From contig NZ_BNBB01000015.1 of assembly GCF_014654615.1 (NCBI RefSeq), forward strand, positions 62,001-126,000: a DNA stretch of 64,000 bases, given 5' to 3'. The notes beneath the pieces were generated by a model, which was not told the DNA's origin, did not search any database, and saw only the letters and a list, made by a program, of their open reading frames with translations. Origin of the DNA: Streptosporangium violaceochromogenes. Lineage in GTDB: Bacteria; Actinomycetota; Actinomycetes; Streptosporangiales; Streptosporangiaceae. Made by a program: the position numbers and the translations under genes. This document shows positions 1 to 7,227 of the stretch, in pieces. How positions within the stretch are numbered: position 1 is the first letter of the stretch; each line of letters starts with the position of its first letter.

Positions 1-1
1 G

Positions 2-790
2 GAGCTGGCCGACGTCGACATCACCCAGGAGCCGATGCAGGTCGGCCCGACCTGCCACTACATCATGGGCGGTGTCGAGGTCGACGCCGACACCGGCCAG
101 GCGTGCGTTCCCGGCCTGTTCGCCGCCGGCGAGGTCTCCGGCGGCATGCACGGCTCCAACCGCCTGGGCGGCAACTCGCTGTCGGACCTGCTGGTGTTCG
201 GCCGCCGCGCCGGCGCCGGGGCCGCCGCGTACCTGGACGGGCTGCCGTCCCGGCCGAGGTCCTCGGAGGAGGCCGTGGCCGCCGCCGAGGCCGAGGCGCT
301 GGCCCCGCTGCGGCGCGCGGGTGAGAACCCCTACTCGGTCCACCACGAGCTGCAGCGGACGATGAACGAGCTCGTGGGGATCATCCGCAGATCCGGGGAG
401 ATCACCGAGGCCCTGGAGGCGGTGGAGAAGCTCAAGGAGCGGGCCCAGGGGGTCGGCGCGACCGGCGGCCGGATCTACAACCCCGGCTGGCATCTCTCCC
501 TGGACCTGCGCAACATGCTCCTGGTCTCCGAGTGCGTGGCCAAGGCCGCCCTGCTCCGCGAGGAGAGCAGGGGCGGTCACACCCGCGACGACTTCCCGGG
601 CATGTCGGCCGAGTGGCGACGCAGGATATTGCGCTGTTCCCTCTCCGGGGACGCCTCGGGCGTTACCGTCGAAGAGAAGGCACAGCCTCCGATGCGTGAC
701 GATCTCATCACCCTGTTCGACCGTGCCGAGCTGGCGAAGTACATCACCGAGGAAGAGCTGGCCGACTTCGACGCGTTGGTCAAGGAGTAG
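2..790 (+). CDS. sdhA: Succinate dehydrogenase/fumarate reductase flavoprotein subunit, C-terminal part
   Basis: The catalytic FAD subunit of complex II, which oxidises succinate to fumarate. Only the last ~262 residues are present; the start lies left of the window. The stretch [21 protein letters not shown] is the family's conserved C-terminal FAD-domain signature, and the helical C-terminal domain follows. The TAG stop is six bases before the ATG of the iron-sulfur subunit, so the two are one operon. The family assignment is secure; whether the enzyme works as a dehydrogenase or a fumarate reductase cannot be read from this fragment. Confidence 0.95.
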   Translation, partial: ELADVDITQEPMQVGPTCHYIMGGVEVDADTGQACVPGLFAAGEVSGGMHGSNRLGGNSLSDLLVFGRRAGAGAAAYLDGLPSRPRSSEEAVAAAEAEALAPLRRAGENPYSVHHELQRTMNELVGIIRRSGEITEALEAVEKLKERAQGVGATGGRIYNPGWHLSLDLRNMLLVSECVAKAALLREESRGGHTRDDFPGMSAEWRRRILRCSLSGDASGVTVEEKAQPPMRDDLITLFDRAELAKYITEEELADFDALVKE

Positions 791-796
791 GTAGCC

Positions 797-1558
797 ATGA
801 GTTACAAGGCGAAGTTCCGCGTGTGGCGCGGTGAGGGCGGCGAGGGCAGGCTTGAGGACTTCACCGTCGAGGTGAACGAGGGCGAGGTCGTCCTCGACAT
901 CATCCACAGGCTCCAGGCCACGCAGGCCCCCGACCTCGCGGTCCGCTGGAACTGTAAGGCCGGCAAGTGCGGCTCGTGCTCCATGGAGATCAACGGCAGG
1001 CCGAGACTCGGCTGTATGACCCGGATGTCCACGTTCACGGAGGACGAGACGATCACCGTGACGCCCATGCGGACGTTCCCGGTGATCAAGGACCTGGTCA
1101 CCGACGTGTCGTTCAACTACGAGAAGGCGCGTCAGATCCCGTCCTTCACACCTCCGGCCGGCGTGAACCCGGGCGAGTACCGCATGGAGCAGATCGACGT
1201 CGAGCGGTCTCAGGAGTTCCGCAAGTGCATCGAGTGCTTCATGTGCAACAACGTCTGCCACGTGATCCGTGACCACGAGGAGAACAAGCCCGGTTTCGCC
1301 GGCCCGCGCTTCCTGATGCGGATCGCCGAGCTGGACATGCACCCCTACGACGTGGCCGACCGCAAGGACGCCGCGCAGGACGAGCACGGCCTCGGCTACT
1401 GCAACATCACCAAGTGCTGCACCGAGGTCTGCCCCGAGCACATCAAGATCACCGACAACGCCCTGATCCCGATGAAGGAGCGTGTGGTCGACCGCCGCTA
1501 CGACCCGCTGGTCTGGCTGGGCAACAAGATCTTCAAGCGCTCCACCGCGAAGAGCTGA
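797..1558 (+). CDS. sdhB: Succinate dehydrogenase iron-sulfur subunit
   Basis: A 253-residue electron-transfer subunit of complex II. The N-terminal ferredoxin-type domain shows the 2Fe-2S cysteines in CKAGKCGSCSMEINGRPRLGC. The C-terminal domain has CIECFMCNNVCHVI and CNITKCCTEVCPEHI, the ligands of the 4Fe-4S and 3Fe-4S clusters. The ATG is set by AAGGAG nine bases upstream, overlapping the end of sdhA. It is the last gene of its operon and is followed directly by a perfect 20-bp-arm hairpin. The length is normal for the long actinobacterial type that pairs with the flavoprotein upstream. Confidence 0.96.
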   Translation: MSYKAKFRVWRGEGGEGRLEDFTVEVNEGEVVLDIIHRLQATQAPDLAVRWNCKAGKCGSCSMEINGRPRLGCMTRMSTFTEDETITVTPMRTFPVIKDLVTDVSFNYEKARQIPSFTPPAGVNPGEYRMEQIDVERSQEFRKCIECFMCNNVCHVIRDHEENKPGFAGPRFLMRIAELDMHPYDVADRKDAAQDEHGLGYCNITKCCTEVCPEHIKITDNALIPMKERVVDRRYDPLVWLGNKIFKRSTAKS

Positions 1559-1563
1559 CCCCC

Positions 1564-1607
1564 CGCGACGGCGCCGGTCACGGATCTCCGTGACCGGCGC
1601 CGTCGCG
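1564..1607 (+). terminator. Strong hairpin terminator after sdhB
   Basis: Perfect 20-bp inverted repeat with arms at 1564-1583 and 1588-1607 and a 4-nt loop, starting five bases after the sdhB stop. There is no long U-tract, which is usual in high-GC actinobacteria. A shorter hairpin (arms 1627-1633 and 1638-1644, CGAA loop) lies between the convergent genes and could serve the leftward operon. The rest of 1608-1826 holds only a short direct repeat (GGGACGCCGGAAACAC twice near 1765-1796). Confidence 0.85.
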
Positions 1608-1826
1608 TTCACCGCTCTCGCGAAACACGCCCCCGAAGGGGCGTTCGCCCGAAAGCCGTCTTGGGGCCCTGGAAATCGCGGACGCGGCCGGGCCGGGAAC
1701 AGACGGGAGCACTCCCCAACGCCGGGGACATTCGGCAACACCGGCAAACAGCGGCAGCACCGGGGACGCCGGAAACACAGGGACGCCGGAAACACGGAAA
1801 AAGCGGTCCGGGCGTGGCGGAAAAGG

Positions 1827-3128
1827 CTAGGACGAGCGGCGGAAAAGGCCGCCGCGACCGCGCCCGTCCTCCTCCCCCCGCCCCGGCAGGGGGTAGACCG
1901 CCGTCCCGGTGTCGTCAGGGGAGTTCCCGGCCCCCGGCGCCTGCCCGTCCCCGCCGGTCGCCGACGACTCCCGCGAGAACGGCGCCGGAAACTCCCCGGC
2001 CCCCCGCGGGCGCGGGCCGCCGGAAGGCGGCGTGGCGGGCTGGAAGAGACTCCCGGGCCGCCCCGGCTGCCCGGGGAAGGTGTCCTCGCCCCGGTCGCCG
2101 CCGGGCGAGTGCGGGATGCCGGGCGGACGCGGCGCCTGCTCCTGGACCGTCCGCTCGTAGTCCGGCTGGGCGCGTCCCCGGGGGTGGTCGGCCCCGCCGG
2201 GCGGATCCGGGTCCGGCTCGGGCATGGCCAGCGGCTGGTCGTAGAACTCGGGGTAGTGCTCGGGGGCGTAGCCCTCCGCGGAGGCCGGGCCGTACATCTG
2301 CATGGGAACGAAGCTGATGATCGGGGCGTAGGCCGTACCGCCCTGGTAGACCGCCGGCGGCAGTCCCGGGGCGGGCGCGTAGGCCGGGCCCGCCGGATAC
2401 CCCATCGGCTCAGCCGGGCGAGGCCCCGCGCGCCGCACGGCGGAGGCGTGGGCCAGGCGCCGCAGCCTGCCCTCGAAGATCAGCACGGCGAACAGCACCA
2501 CCAGCACCAGGATGAGCGCCGGGATGCCGAGCTGCCGGCTTAGCTCTGGGGCGTTGACGTCGGAGTTCGCGTTACGGATCTCGTAGGGGACCGAGGCCGG
2601 CGCGGTGTCCTCGAACGGCTCGGACGGCGTGACCGGGGGGCTTGAGGGGTCGGCCGGAACCTGCTCGGTCGAGGGAAAGACCGGCTCCGGCTCGGAGACC
2701 TCCGCCGCCGGGGTCTGGCTGGGAAGGACGATGGGGGGGTTCGTCGGCGGCTGGACCGGGAGCTGCGGCACCGTGGGCTGCGGAACCACGGGCTGCTGCA
2801 CCGGCGCCTTCGGGGGCTTGGGCTTCGGCTTGGTCTTGGGGGGGTGCGTGGCCGGGGGAACGGTGACCGTGGTGGTCACCGTCTTCTGCGGCACCGGGGG
2901 CGGCGGGTCGGCCGGGCTGGCGGTGACCGTGACGGTCACCACCGGCGCGGGCTCCTCACACGGCCCCGCGGGGTCGACGTCACATCCCGGCACCTCGGAC
3001 GGATCGGCGGCGAGGACCCGCATACCGACCGGGGCGGTGAACGGCGAGGCGGCGAACACCACCACACCGCACAACCCCAAGGACATGATCACGGCCGAGA
3101 TGGCTGCCGTACGCCGGGATCGCGTCAC
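1827..3128 (-). CDS. Proline-rich single-pass envelope protein of the secretion operon
   Basis: No family recognised. The N-terminus has basic residues and a hydrophobic signal/anchor (ISAVIMSLGLCGVVVFAA), then a Thr/Val/Pro-rich stretch with lysine-proline repeats around KTKPKPKPPK. A transmembrane helix near the middle (LGIPALILVLVVLFAVLIF) is followed by a Pro/Gly/Asp-rich tail. The predicted topology is an extracytoplasmic Pro-rich stalk with a cytoplasmic low-complexity tail. The GTG at 3128 is preferred because GGAGGG lies just upstream; a TTG 14 codons earlier lacks a ribosome site. It is the last gene of the leftward operon, 81 bases after the next Pro-rich gene, suggesting an accessory surface or scaffold role. 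Confidence 0.75.
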   Translation of the reverse strand: MTRSRRTAAISAVIMSLGLCGVVVFAASPFTAPVGMRVLAADPSEVPGCDVDPAGPCEEPAPVVTVTVTASPADPPPPVPQKTVTTTVTVPPATHPPKTKPKPKPPKAPVQQPVVPQPTVPQLPVQPPTNPPIVLPSQTPAAEVSEPEPVFPSTEQVPADPSSPPVTPSEPFEDTAPASVPYEIRNANSDVNAPELSRQLGIPALILVLVVLFAVLIFEGRLRRLAHASAVRRAGPRPAEPMGYPAGPAYAPAPGLPPAVYQGGTAYAPIISFVPMQMYGPASAEGYAPEHYPEFYDQPLAMPEPDPDPPGGADHPRGRAQPDYERTVQEQAPRPPGIPHSPGGDRGEDTFPGQPGRPGSLFQPATPPSGGPRPRGAGEFPAPFSRESSATGGDGQAPGAGNSPDDTGTAVYPLPGRGEEDGRGRGGLFRRSS

Positions 3129-3209
3129 CGGTGCCCTCCGAGAATTCCCTCTACAAACCGAGTCAGTCAAGGAAATACTAGTTGGGTAAAACTAACAGCA
3201 AACTACTTT

Positions 3210-5000
3210 TTACAACACAGGTCGCCCCTTACGGCGATACCGAACTTTCGCCTGGAGCCAGAGCAGGCCGAACAGCCCTCCCATCGCGGCTCCCACCACC
3301 GGAAAACCCCTCGCCCCGGTCAGCGCCAGGTCCGGCGAGAAGGTCTCTCCCGGCTCCCGGCCGGGGCCGTCCACGTCGCGGGGCAGCGGCGCGCCCAGCG
3401 GCCGCGCGTCGGCCACGGCCGAGGGCGGCGGGGTGACGACCGGGCTGGGCACGGCGAGCGGCATGCGCAGGCCCGGGTCGCTCCAGAGCCGGGGCATCCG
3501 CCCCGCCTCGGACAGCTCCGCCCCGGACAACCCGGCCGACCCGGTCTCGGGCAGCCCCACCTCGGGCAGCCCTGCCTCAGGCAGCCCGGCCGAGGCGGGC
3601 GGCGGCGCGGGGACGGCGGACGTGCGGTCCCCGGGTGACGTCACCCCCGGCGCCCGCGAAGGCTTGCGCCCCTTCGCGGGCCTGACCGCCTTGGGGGGCC
3701 CGGCCACCTTGGAGGGCCTGACCGGCGCGCGCGGCGGGGAGACGGGCTGGGCCGAGGCCGCCGGATCCCCGGCCCCGGGGGACGGCACCGCCTCCGGCCC
3801 CGGCGGGGGAACCTCCGCCGGAACCGGAACCGGAACCGGGGCTGGGGCTGGGGCTGGGACGGGGACCCGGACCGGCGCCGGGACTGCGACTGAGACCGGG
3901 GCCGGGGCCGGGGGGACGGCGTGCGCCTGTGGCTCCCCGACGACCCCGAGATCCCGCAGCACACCGGGGGCCTGAAGGACCTCACGGGCCGACGGGCTCA
4001 GCGGCGGCAGCGCCCCCGCCGGAGGCTTCCCCGCACCGGTGTCCGGGCCACGACTGTCCGGGCCATTGTCCGGGTCACGACCCCCCGGCGTCGTCCCGGG
4101 CTCCACCCGGCCCGCCGTTGAGGGCGCCCCGCCGGGCCCTGCGAAGCCCGTCCCGGGAGGCTGGGGAAGGACACCGGGAGCCGGCGCCGGCCGGACCGGA
4201 TAGCCCTCCGGCGCTCCCGGACCGGCGGACGGCCCGGCCTTCACCGTCACCGCCGAAGGATCACCCGCCTCCCCGCCCGGCCCCGTGACCGGCCCCGCCC
4301 CGGCCTGCCCCATCGCCTGAGACCACGCCCACGACCACACGCTCTCGCCCCTCCTGGACCCGCCCGCCTCCTCCACGGCCTCCACGGCGAGGGCGACCGG
4401 CGCCTCGACCCTGGTGCGGGCCGTCTGGGTCACCCACTCACCCCGAGGCGCGCGCATCCGCGCCACGGCGGTCAGCTCGACGGGCTGATCCTCCCGGGGC
4501 ACCGCGAGCAGGACGTCCACGAACCCGCGCGCCCCCACCTCGCCCACGGCGCACACCCGCCGGTCGATCCGGACGGGCACGCGCTCATCCGCCGCCGACG
4601 GGCAGTCGATGCCCCGGAACACCTCGGCGGGCGTGGTCGCGACCACCAGCCGGGCGTCGGACCCGGGTCCGGTCAGCCACACCCGGAAGCGGACCACGTC
4701 ACCGACGCCGACCCAGCGCGGCCGAACGGCCGCGCTCTCCGTCTCCCGCGTCCCCTCGGCGCCCCGCGCGCCACCGGCGTTCTCCTGCTCCCCCGCACCC
4801 CGCGCGCCACCGGGATTATCCGGACCTCCCGGGCCCTCCGCCCCCTGGGGGCCCCGCGGGCTCCGCACGTCCGCCTCGCCGGACGGCGGCGCGGCGGGCT
4901 CGCCCACCCCGACCGCGTAGACCGCCGACCCCCCGCCCAGAACGAGCGTTCCCGCCCCCACGGCCGACACGACCCGGGCACGCCGCCACCATCCGGTCAC
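3210..5000 (-). CDS. Large Pro/Gly-rich secreted or anchored protein
   Basis: About 596 residues, not assigned to a family. The N-terminal signal/anchor (VVSAVGAGTLVLGGGSAVYAVGVG) is followed by a Gly/Glu-rich linker. A more ordered segment (about residues 100-220) begins WVGVGDVVRFRVWLTG and contains two cysteines. Then come ~300 residues of Pro/Ala/Val-rich repeats. The C-terminus resembles a sorting or tail anchor: hydrophobic FPVVGAAMGGLFGLLWLQ, then the basic RYRRKGR. The GTG at 5000 has GGAGAA seven bases upstream; an alternative GTG lies ten codons earlier. It sits in the secretion-like operon between the Nudix gene and the other Pro-rich gene. A wall-spanning structural role is inference. 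Confidence 0.7.
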   Translation of the reverse strand: MTGWWRRARVVSAVGAGTLVLGGGSAVYAVGVGEPAAPPSGEADVRSPRGPQGAEGPGGPDNPGGARGAGEQENAGGARGAEGTRETESAAVRPRWVGVGDVVRFRVWLTGPGSDARLVVATTPAEVFRGIDCPSAADERVPVRIDRRVCAVGEVGARGFVDVLLAVPREDQPVELTAVARMRAPRGEWVTQTARTRVEAPVALAVEAVEEAGGSRRGESVWSWAWSQAMGQAGAGPVTGPGGEAGDPSAVTVKAGPSAGPGAPEGYPVRPAPAPGVLPQPPGTGFAGPGGAPSTAGRVEPGTTPGGRDPDNGPDSRGPDTGAGKPPAGALPPLSPSAREVLQAPGVLRDLGVVGEPQAHAVPPAPAPVSVAVPAPVRVPVPAPAPAPVPVPVPAEVPPPGPEAVPSPGAGDPAASAQPVSPPRAPVRPSKVAGPPKAVRPAKGRKPSRAPGVTSPGDRTSAVPAPPPASAGLPEAGLPEVGLPETGSAGLSGAELSEAGRMPRLWSDPGLRMPLAVPSPVVTPPPSAVADARPLGAPLPRDVDGPGREPGETFSPDLALTGARGFPVVGAAMGGLFGLLWLQAKVRYRRKGRPVL

Positions 5001-5076
5001 CGCATTTCTCCGATCCCCCGATACGGACACGCGACAACAACACGTCCAGTGCTTTTATGTCACCCCATGTAATCGA

Positions 5077-5469
5077 TCAACCCTCATCGAGCCGATCATG
5101 TACGGCGCGCACGACCGGCAGGTCGGCGGGAAGCCAGCGCACGTCGTACAGCTCGTCCCTGGCCAGCCAGCGCAGGCCCATGTGCTCCCGGGCCTCCGGC
5201 TCGCCCGCCACGATCGCGGCCAGCCAGATCCGGAGCACGTAGCCGTCGGCCAGCGGCCAGTCTCCGCCGACCTGCTCCCCCGTCTCGACCAGGACGCCGA
5301 GTTCCTCCTTGCACTCCCGGATCAGCGCCGTCCGATCGTCCTCGCCGGGATCGACCTTCCCCCCGGGAAACTCCCAGCCGCCGGCGAGCTCCGGCGGCTG
5401 GGCACGCTGGGCGGCGAGGAGTCTGCCGTCACCGTCGAGGATCGCGGCTCCCACAACGACCTTGTCCAT
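5077..5469 (-). CDS. Nudix hydrolase, MutT type
   Basis: A 130-residue Nudix pyrophosphohydrolase. The Nudix box is intact from the GGKVDPGE motif through RECKEELGV, giving the GX5EX7REUXEEXGU pattern with metal-binding glutamates. Length and the early WEFPGGK motif match MutT-like 8-oxo-dGTP diphosphatases, though substrate cannot be fixed from sequence. Its start is 14 bases from the preceding cell-wall hydrolase stop in the same direction, so it is co-transcribed with the secretion-like genes. That may only reflect genomic packing. Confidence 0.9.
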   Translation of the reverse strand: MDKVVVGAAILDGDGRLLAAQRAQPPELAGGWEFPGGKVDPGEDDRTALIRECKEELGVLVETGEQVGGDWPLADGYVLRIWLAAIVAGEPEAREHMGLRWLARDELYDVRWLPADLPVVRAVHDRLDEG

Positions 5470-5483
5470 GACACCCGATTGTG

Positions 5484-6572
5484 TCAGCCCTGCTCCTTCA
5501 ATTTGAGCTGCGCGAGTATCTGGGGATTCTGCAACGGCCGGGTGAAACCGACGATACTGGGACGCTCCCTATAAGAGGTCACTTTGATCGGCCCGCACAG
5601 CCGGCACCTGGCCTCGACCATCTTGCCCGGCGAGACCACCATGCCCACGTGGCCGGGGCGGTCCACCCCGGTGCCCGGCCCGGCGTTGAAGAAGACGAGA
5701 TCGCCCGGCTTCTCCTCGCCCTCGGGGACCCGCTCCCCGAAGGGCCACTGCCCGAAGGTGGTACGCGGGATGGTCAGGCCCGCACTCCGGTAGGCCATGT
5801 AGATGATCCCCGAGCAGTCGTAGGCGTCCGGCCCGGTGCCCCCCCACAGGTACGGCTTGCCGCGCTGGGCGAGGGCGTACTGGAGGATCGCGGTCACCGT
5901 CCCGGAGGGCGCCTCCGCCAGCAGCGGCTCGTCGCAGGCCGCCTCCGCCTGCGGCGGCACGTCGACCGTGCCGTCCTTGGCGTACTTCTGGGCGATCTCC
6001 ATGACCTGGTCCACGTACCACCAGGCGCGGTTGTAGACGAACAGCGACCGCCGGACGTTCTCCGGCGCGCCGTTGCGTTTGAGCATCTTCGCCGCGCCCA
6101 GGATGGCGTCGGCCGGGTTGTAGACGTCCGCCCAGCCGTCGCCGTCGCCGTCGGAGGCGTAGCCGTTGAAGCTCGACGGAATCTTGATCTTCGCCTTGCC
6201 GCCCCAGGTGCTGATCAGGAACTGCATCGGCCCGGCCGCCCCGGCGTAGTTGGTGCCGCTCTTGACACCGGGGAGGCTGGAGCGCCCGTGGTCGGTCTCG
6301 CGCTTGCCGACCCCGGCCAGCACGTTCCACTGCACCCCGACCTTCTTGGCGTGCCGCCGGTACAGCTTGAGATAGTCCTCAGGGATGTCGGAGATCGCGG
6401 TCTCCGACTGGTCGGAGACCTGCTCGGCCGTCTCCTCGCAGCCGGGCAGCCCCGTCCCGGTGAAGGAGGGCAGCCCTCCGACCATCATCATCGGCGCCAT
6501 GAACAGCGTGATCAGGCACAATCCCACCAGGGCGATGGCGAGGACGAGGTAGACCTTCCGGTTGCCGGTCAT
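5484..6572 (-). CDS. Bifunctional peptidoglycan hydrolase: lytic transglycosylase + NlpC/P60
   Basis: 362 residues with an N-terminal membrane anchor (VYLVLAIALVGLCLITLFM). A transglycosylase-like domain follows (about residues 65-200) with the catalytic-type glutamate in GVGKRETDHGRS and the AAGPMQFLISTW motif. The C-terminal NlpC/P60 endopeptidase domain (about 225-345) has catalytic Cys in DAYDCSGII and His in RPGHVGMVV. Such VirB1-like two-domain hydrolases open the wall for Gram-positive type IV secretion channels. The ATG overlaps the preceding gene's stop (ATGA at 6569-6572), showing translational coupling to the NTF2/VirB8-like component. This is strong context for a trans-envelope machine. 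Confidence 0.9.
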   Translation of the reverse strand: MTGNRKVYLVLAIALVGLCLITLFMAPMMMVGGLPSFTGTGLPGCEETAEQVSDQSETAISDIPEDYLKLYRRHAKKVGVQWNVLAGVGKRETDHGRSSLPGVKSGTNYAGAAGPMQFLISTWGGKAKIKIPSSFNGYASDGDGDGWADVYNPADAILGAAKMLKRNGAPENVRRSLFVYNRAWWYVDQVMEIAQKYAKDGTVDVPPQAEAACDEPLLAEAPSGTVTAILQYALAQRGKPYLWGGTGPDAYDCSGIIYMAYRSAGLTIPRTTFGQWPFGERVPEGEEKPGDLVFFNAGPGTGVDRPGHVGMVVSPGKMVEARCRLCGPIKVTSYRERPSIVGFTRPLQNPQILAQLKLKEQG

Positions 6573-7225
6573 CCGGCCGAGCCGGTCTGCGAGGACTGGT
6601 CGTCTCCGTCCTGGCCTGAGTCGGCGGGCTGCAGGTCGTGGACCCGCCAGTCGGCGCCGACCTCGATGAGCGTCACGGCGTAGTCCGCGGTCCGCTCCTT
6701 CACCCCGCTCTTGGCGGTGACGGTCTGGCTGCCGGTGACCACGAACGTCACCGACGCCCTCTCGATCTGCCGGATCCCCTTCACCTTCGCCGTGCCGACG
6801 GAGACCACCTGGTCGGCACGGTTCGTCTCGACGACGCCCGGCGAGGTGACCGTCCGGAGCAGCACCTCGGCGAACTCGGCCGTGGTGTAGCCCCTGAGAC
6901 GGTCACCGTAGTCGGAGGGCTCCTCGTCATAGCCGAAGGTGCCGTACTCGGCGGTGAAGCGCTGGGCGTAGTCGGCGGCGGCGGCCAGCTCCTGCTTGGT
7001 CATCGGCAGGTAGGAGTAGACGTCGAACGGCGCGTTGCTGGCCGTCGCCGCCGGCCGTGACGGCTCGGGGCGCGACGGCGACCCGGGGAGCGTCCGGCTC
7101 GCCCCGGCCGGCTCGCGCTCCTGGTCGCCGGACTCCGACCAGAGGGTCAGATAAACACCGGCCAGCGCGAGGACCGCGACCAGCGCCGCGAAGACGACTC
7201 CCCGCCGGTTTCCCCCTTCGGCCAC
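6569..7225 (-). CDS. Single-pass protein with NTF2/VirB8-like extracellular domain
   Basis: 218 residues: a short cytoplasmic start, one transmembrane helix (VVFAALVAVLALAGVYLTLW), a Pro/Ser linker, then an extracytoplasmic alpha/beta domain (about 70-205). The domain features (YAQRFTAEYGTF, VVSVGTAKVKGIRQIE, ending in DWRVHDLQPAD) resemble the NTF2-like fold of TcpC/VirB8 channel proteins; this is a pattern judgement, not a match. AAGGA seven bases upstream supports the GTG start. It lies two bases after the VirB6-like gene and overlaps the wall hydrolase by four bases. It is likely a second TcpC-like component alongside the larger protein at the head of the operon. Confidence 0.75.
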   Translation of the reverse strand: MAEGGNRRGVVFAALVAVLALAGVYLTLWSESGDQEREPAGASRTLPGSPSRPEPSRPAATASNAPFDVYSYLPMTKQELAAAADYAQRFTAEYGTFGYDEEPSDYGDRLRGYTTAEFAEVLLRTVTSPGVVETNRADQVVSVGTAKVKGIRQIERASVTFVVTGSQTVTAKSGVKERTADYAVTLIEVGADWRVHDLQPADSGQDGDDQSSQTGSAG

Positions 7226-7227
7226 CG

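Noticed and set aside
1482..2543. Long plus-strand frames opposite the Pro-rich genes (also at 2605-3189, 3433-3975 and 8104-9543)
   Set aside because: Mirror frames of high-GC genes; they lack start signals and cross the sdhB terminator or several genes.
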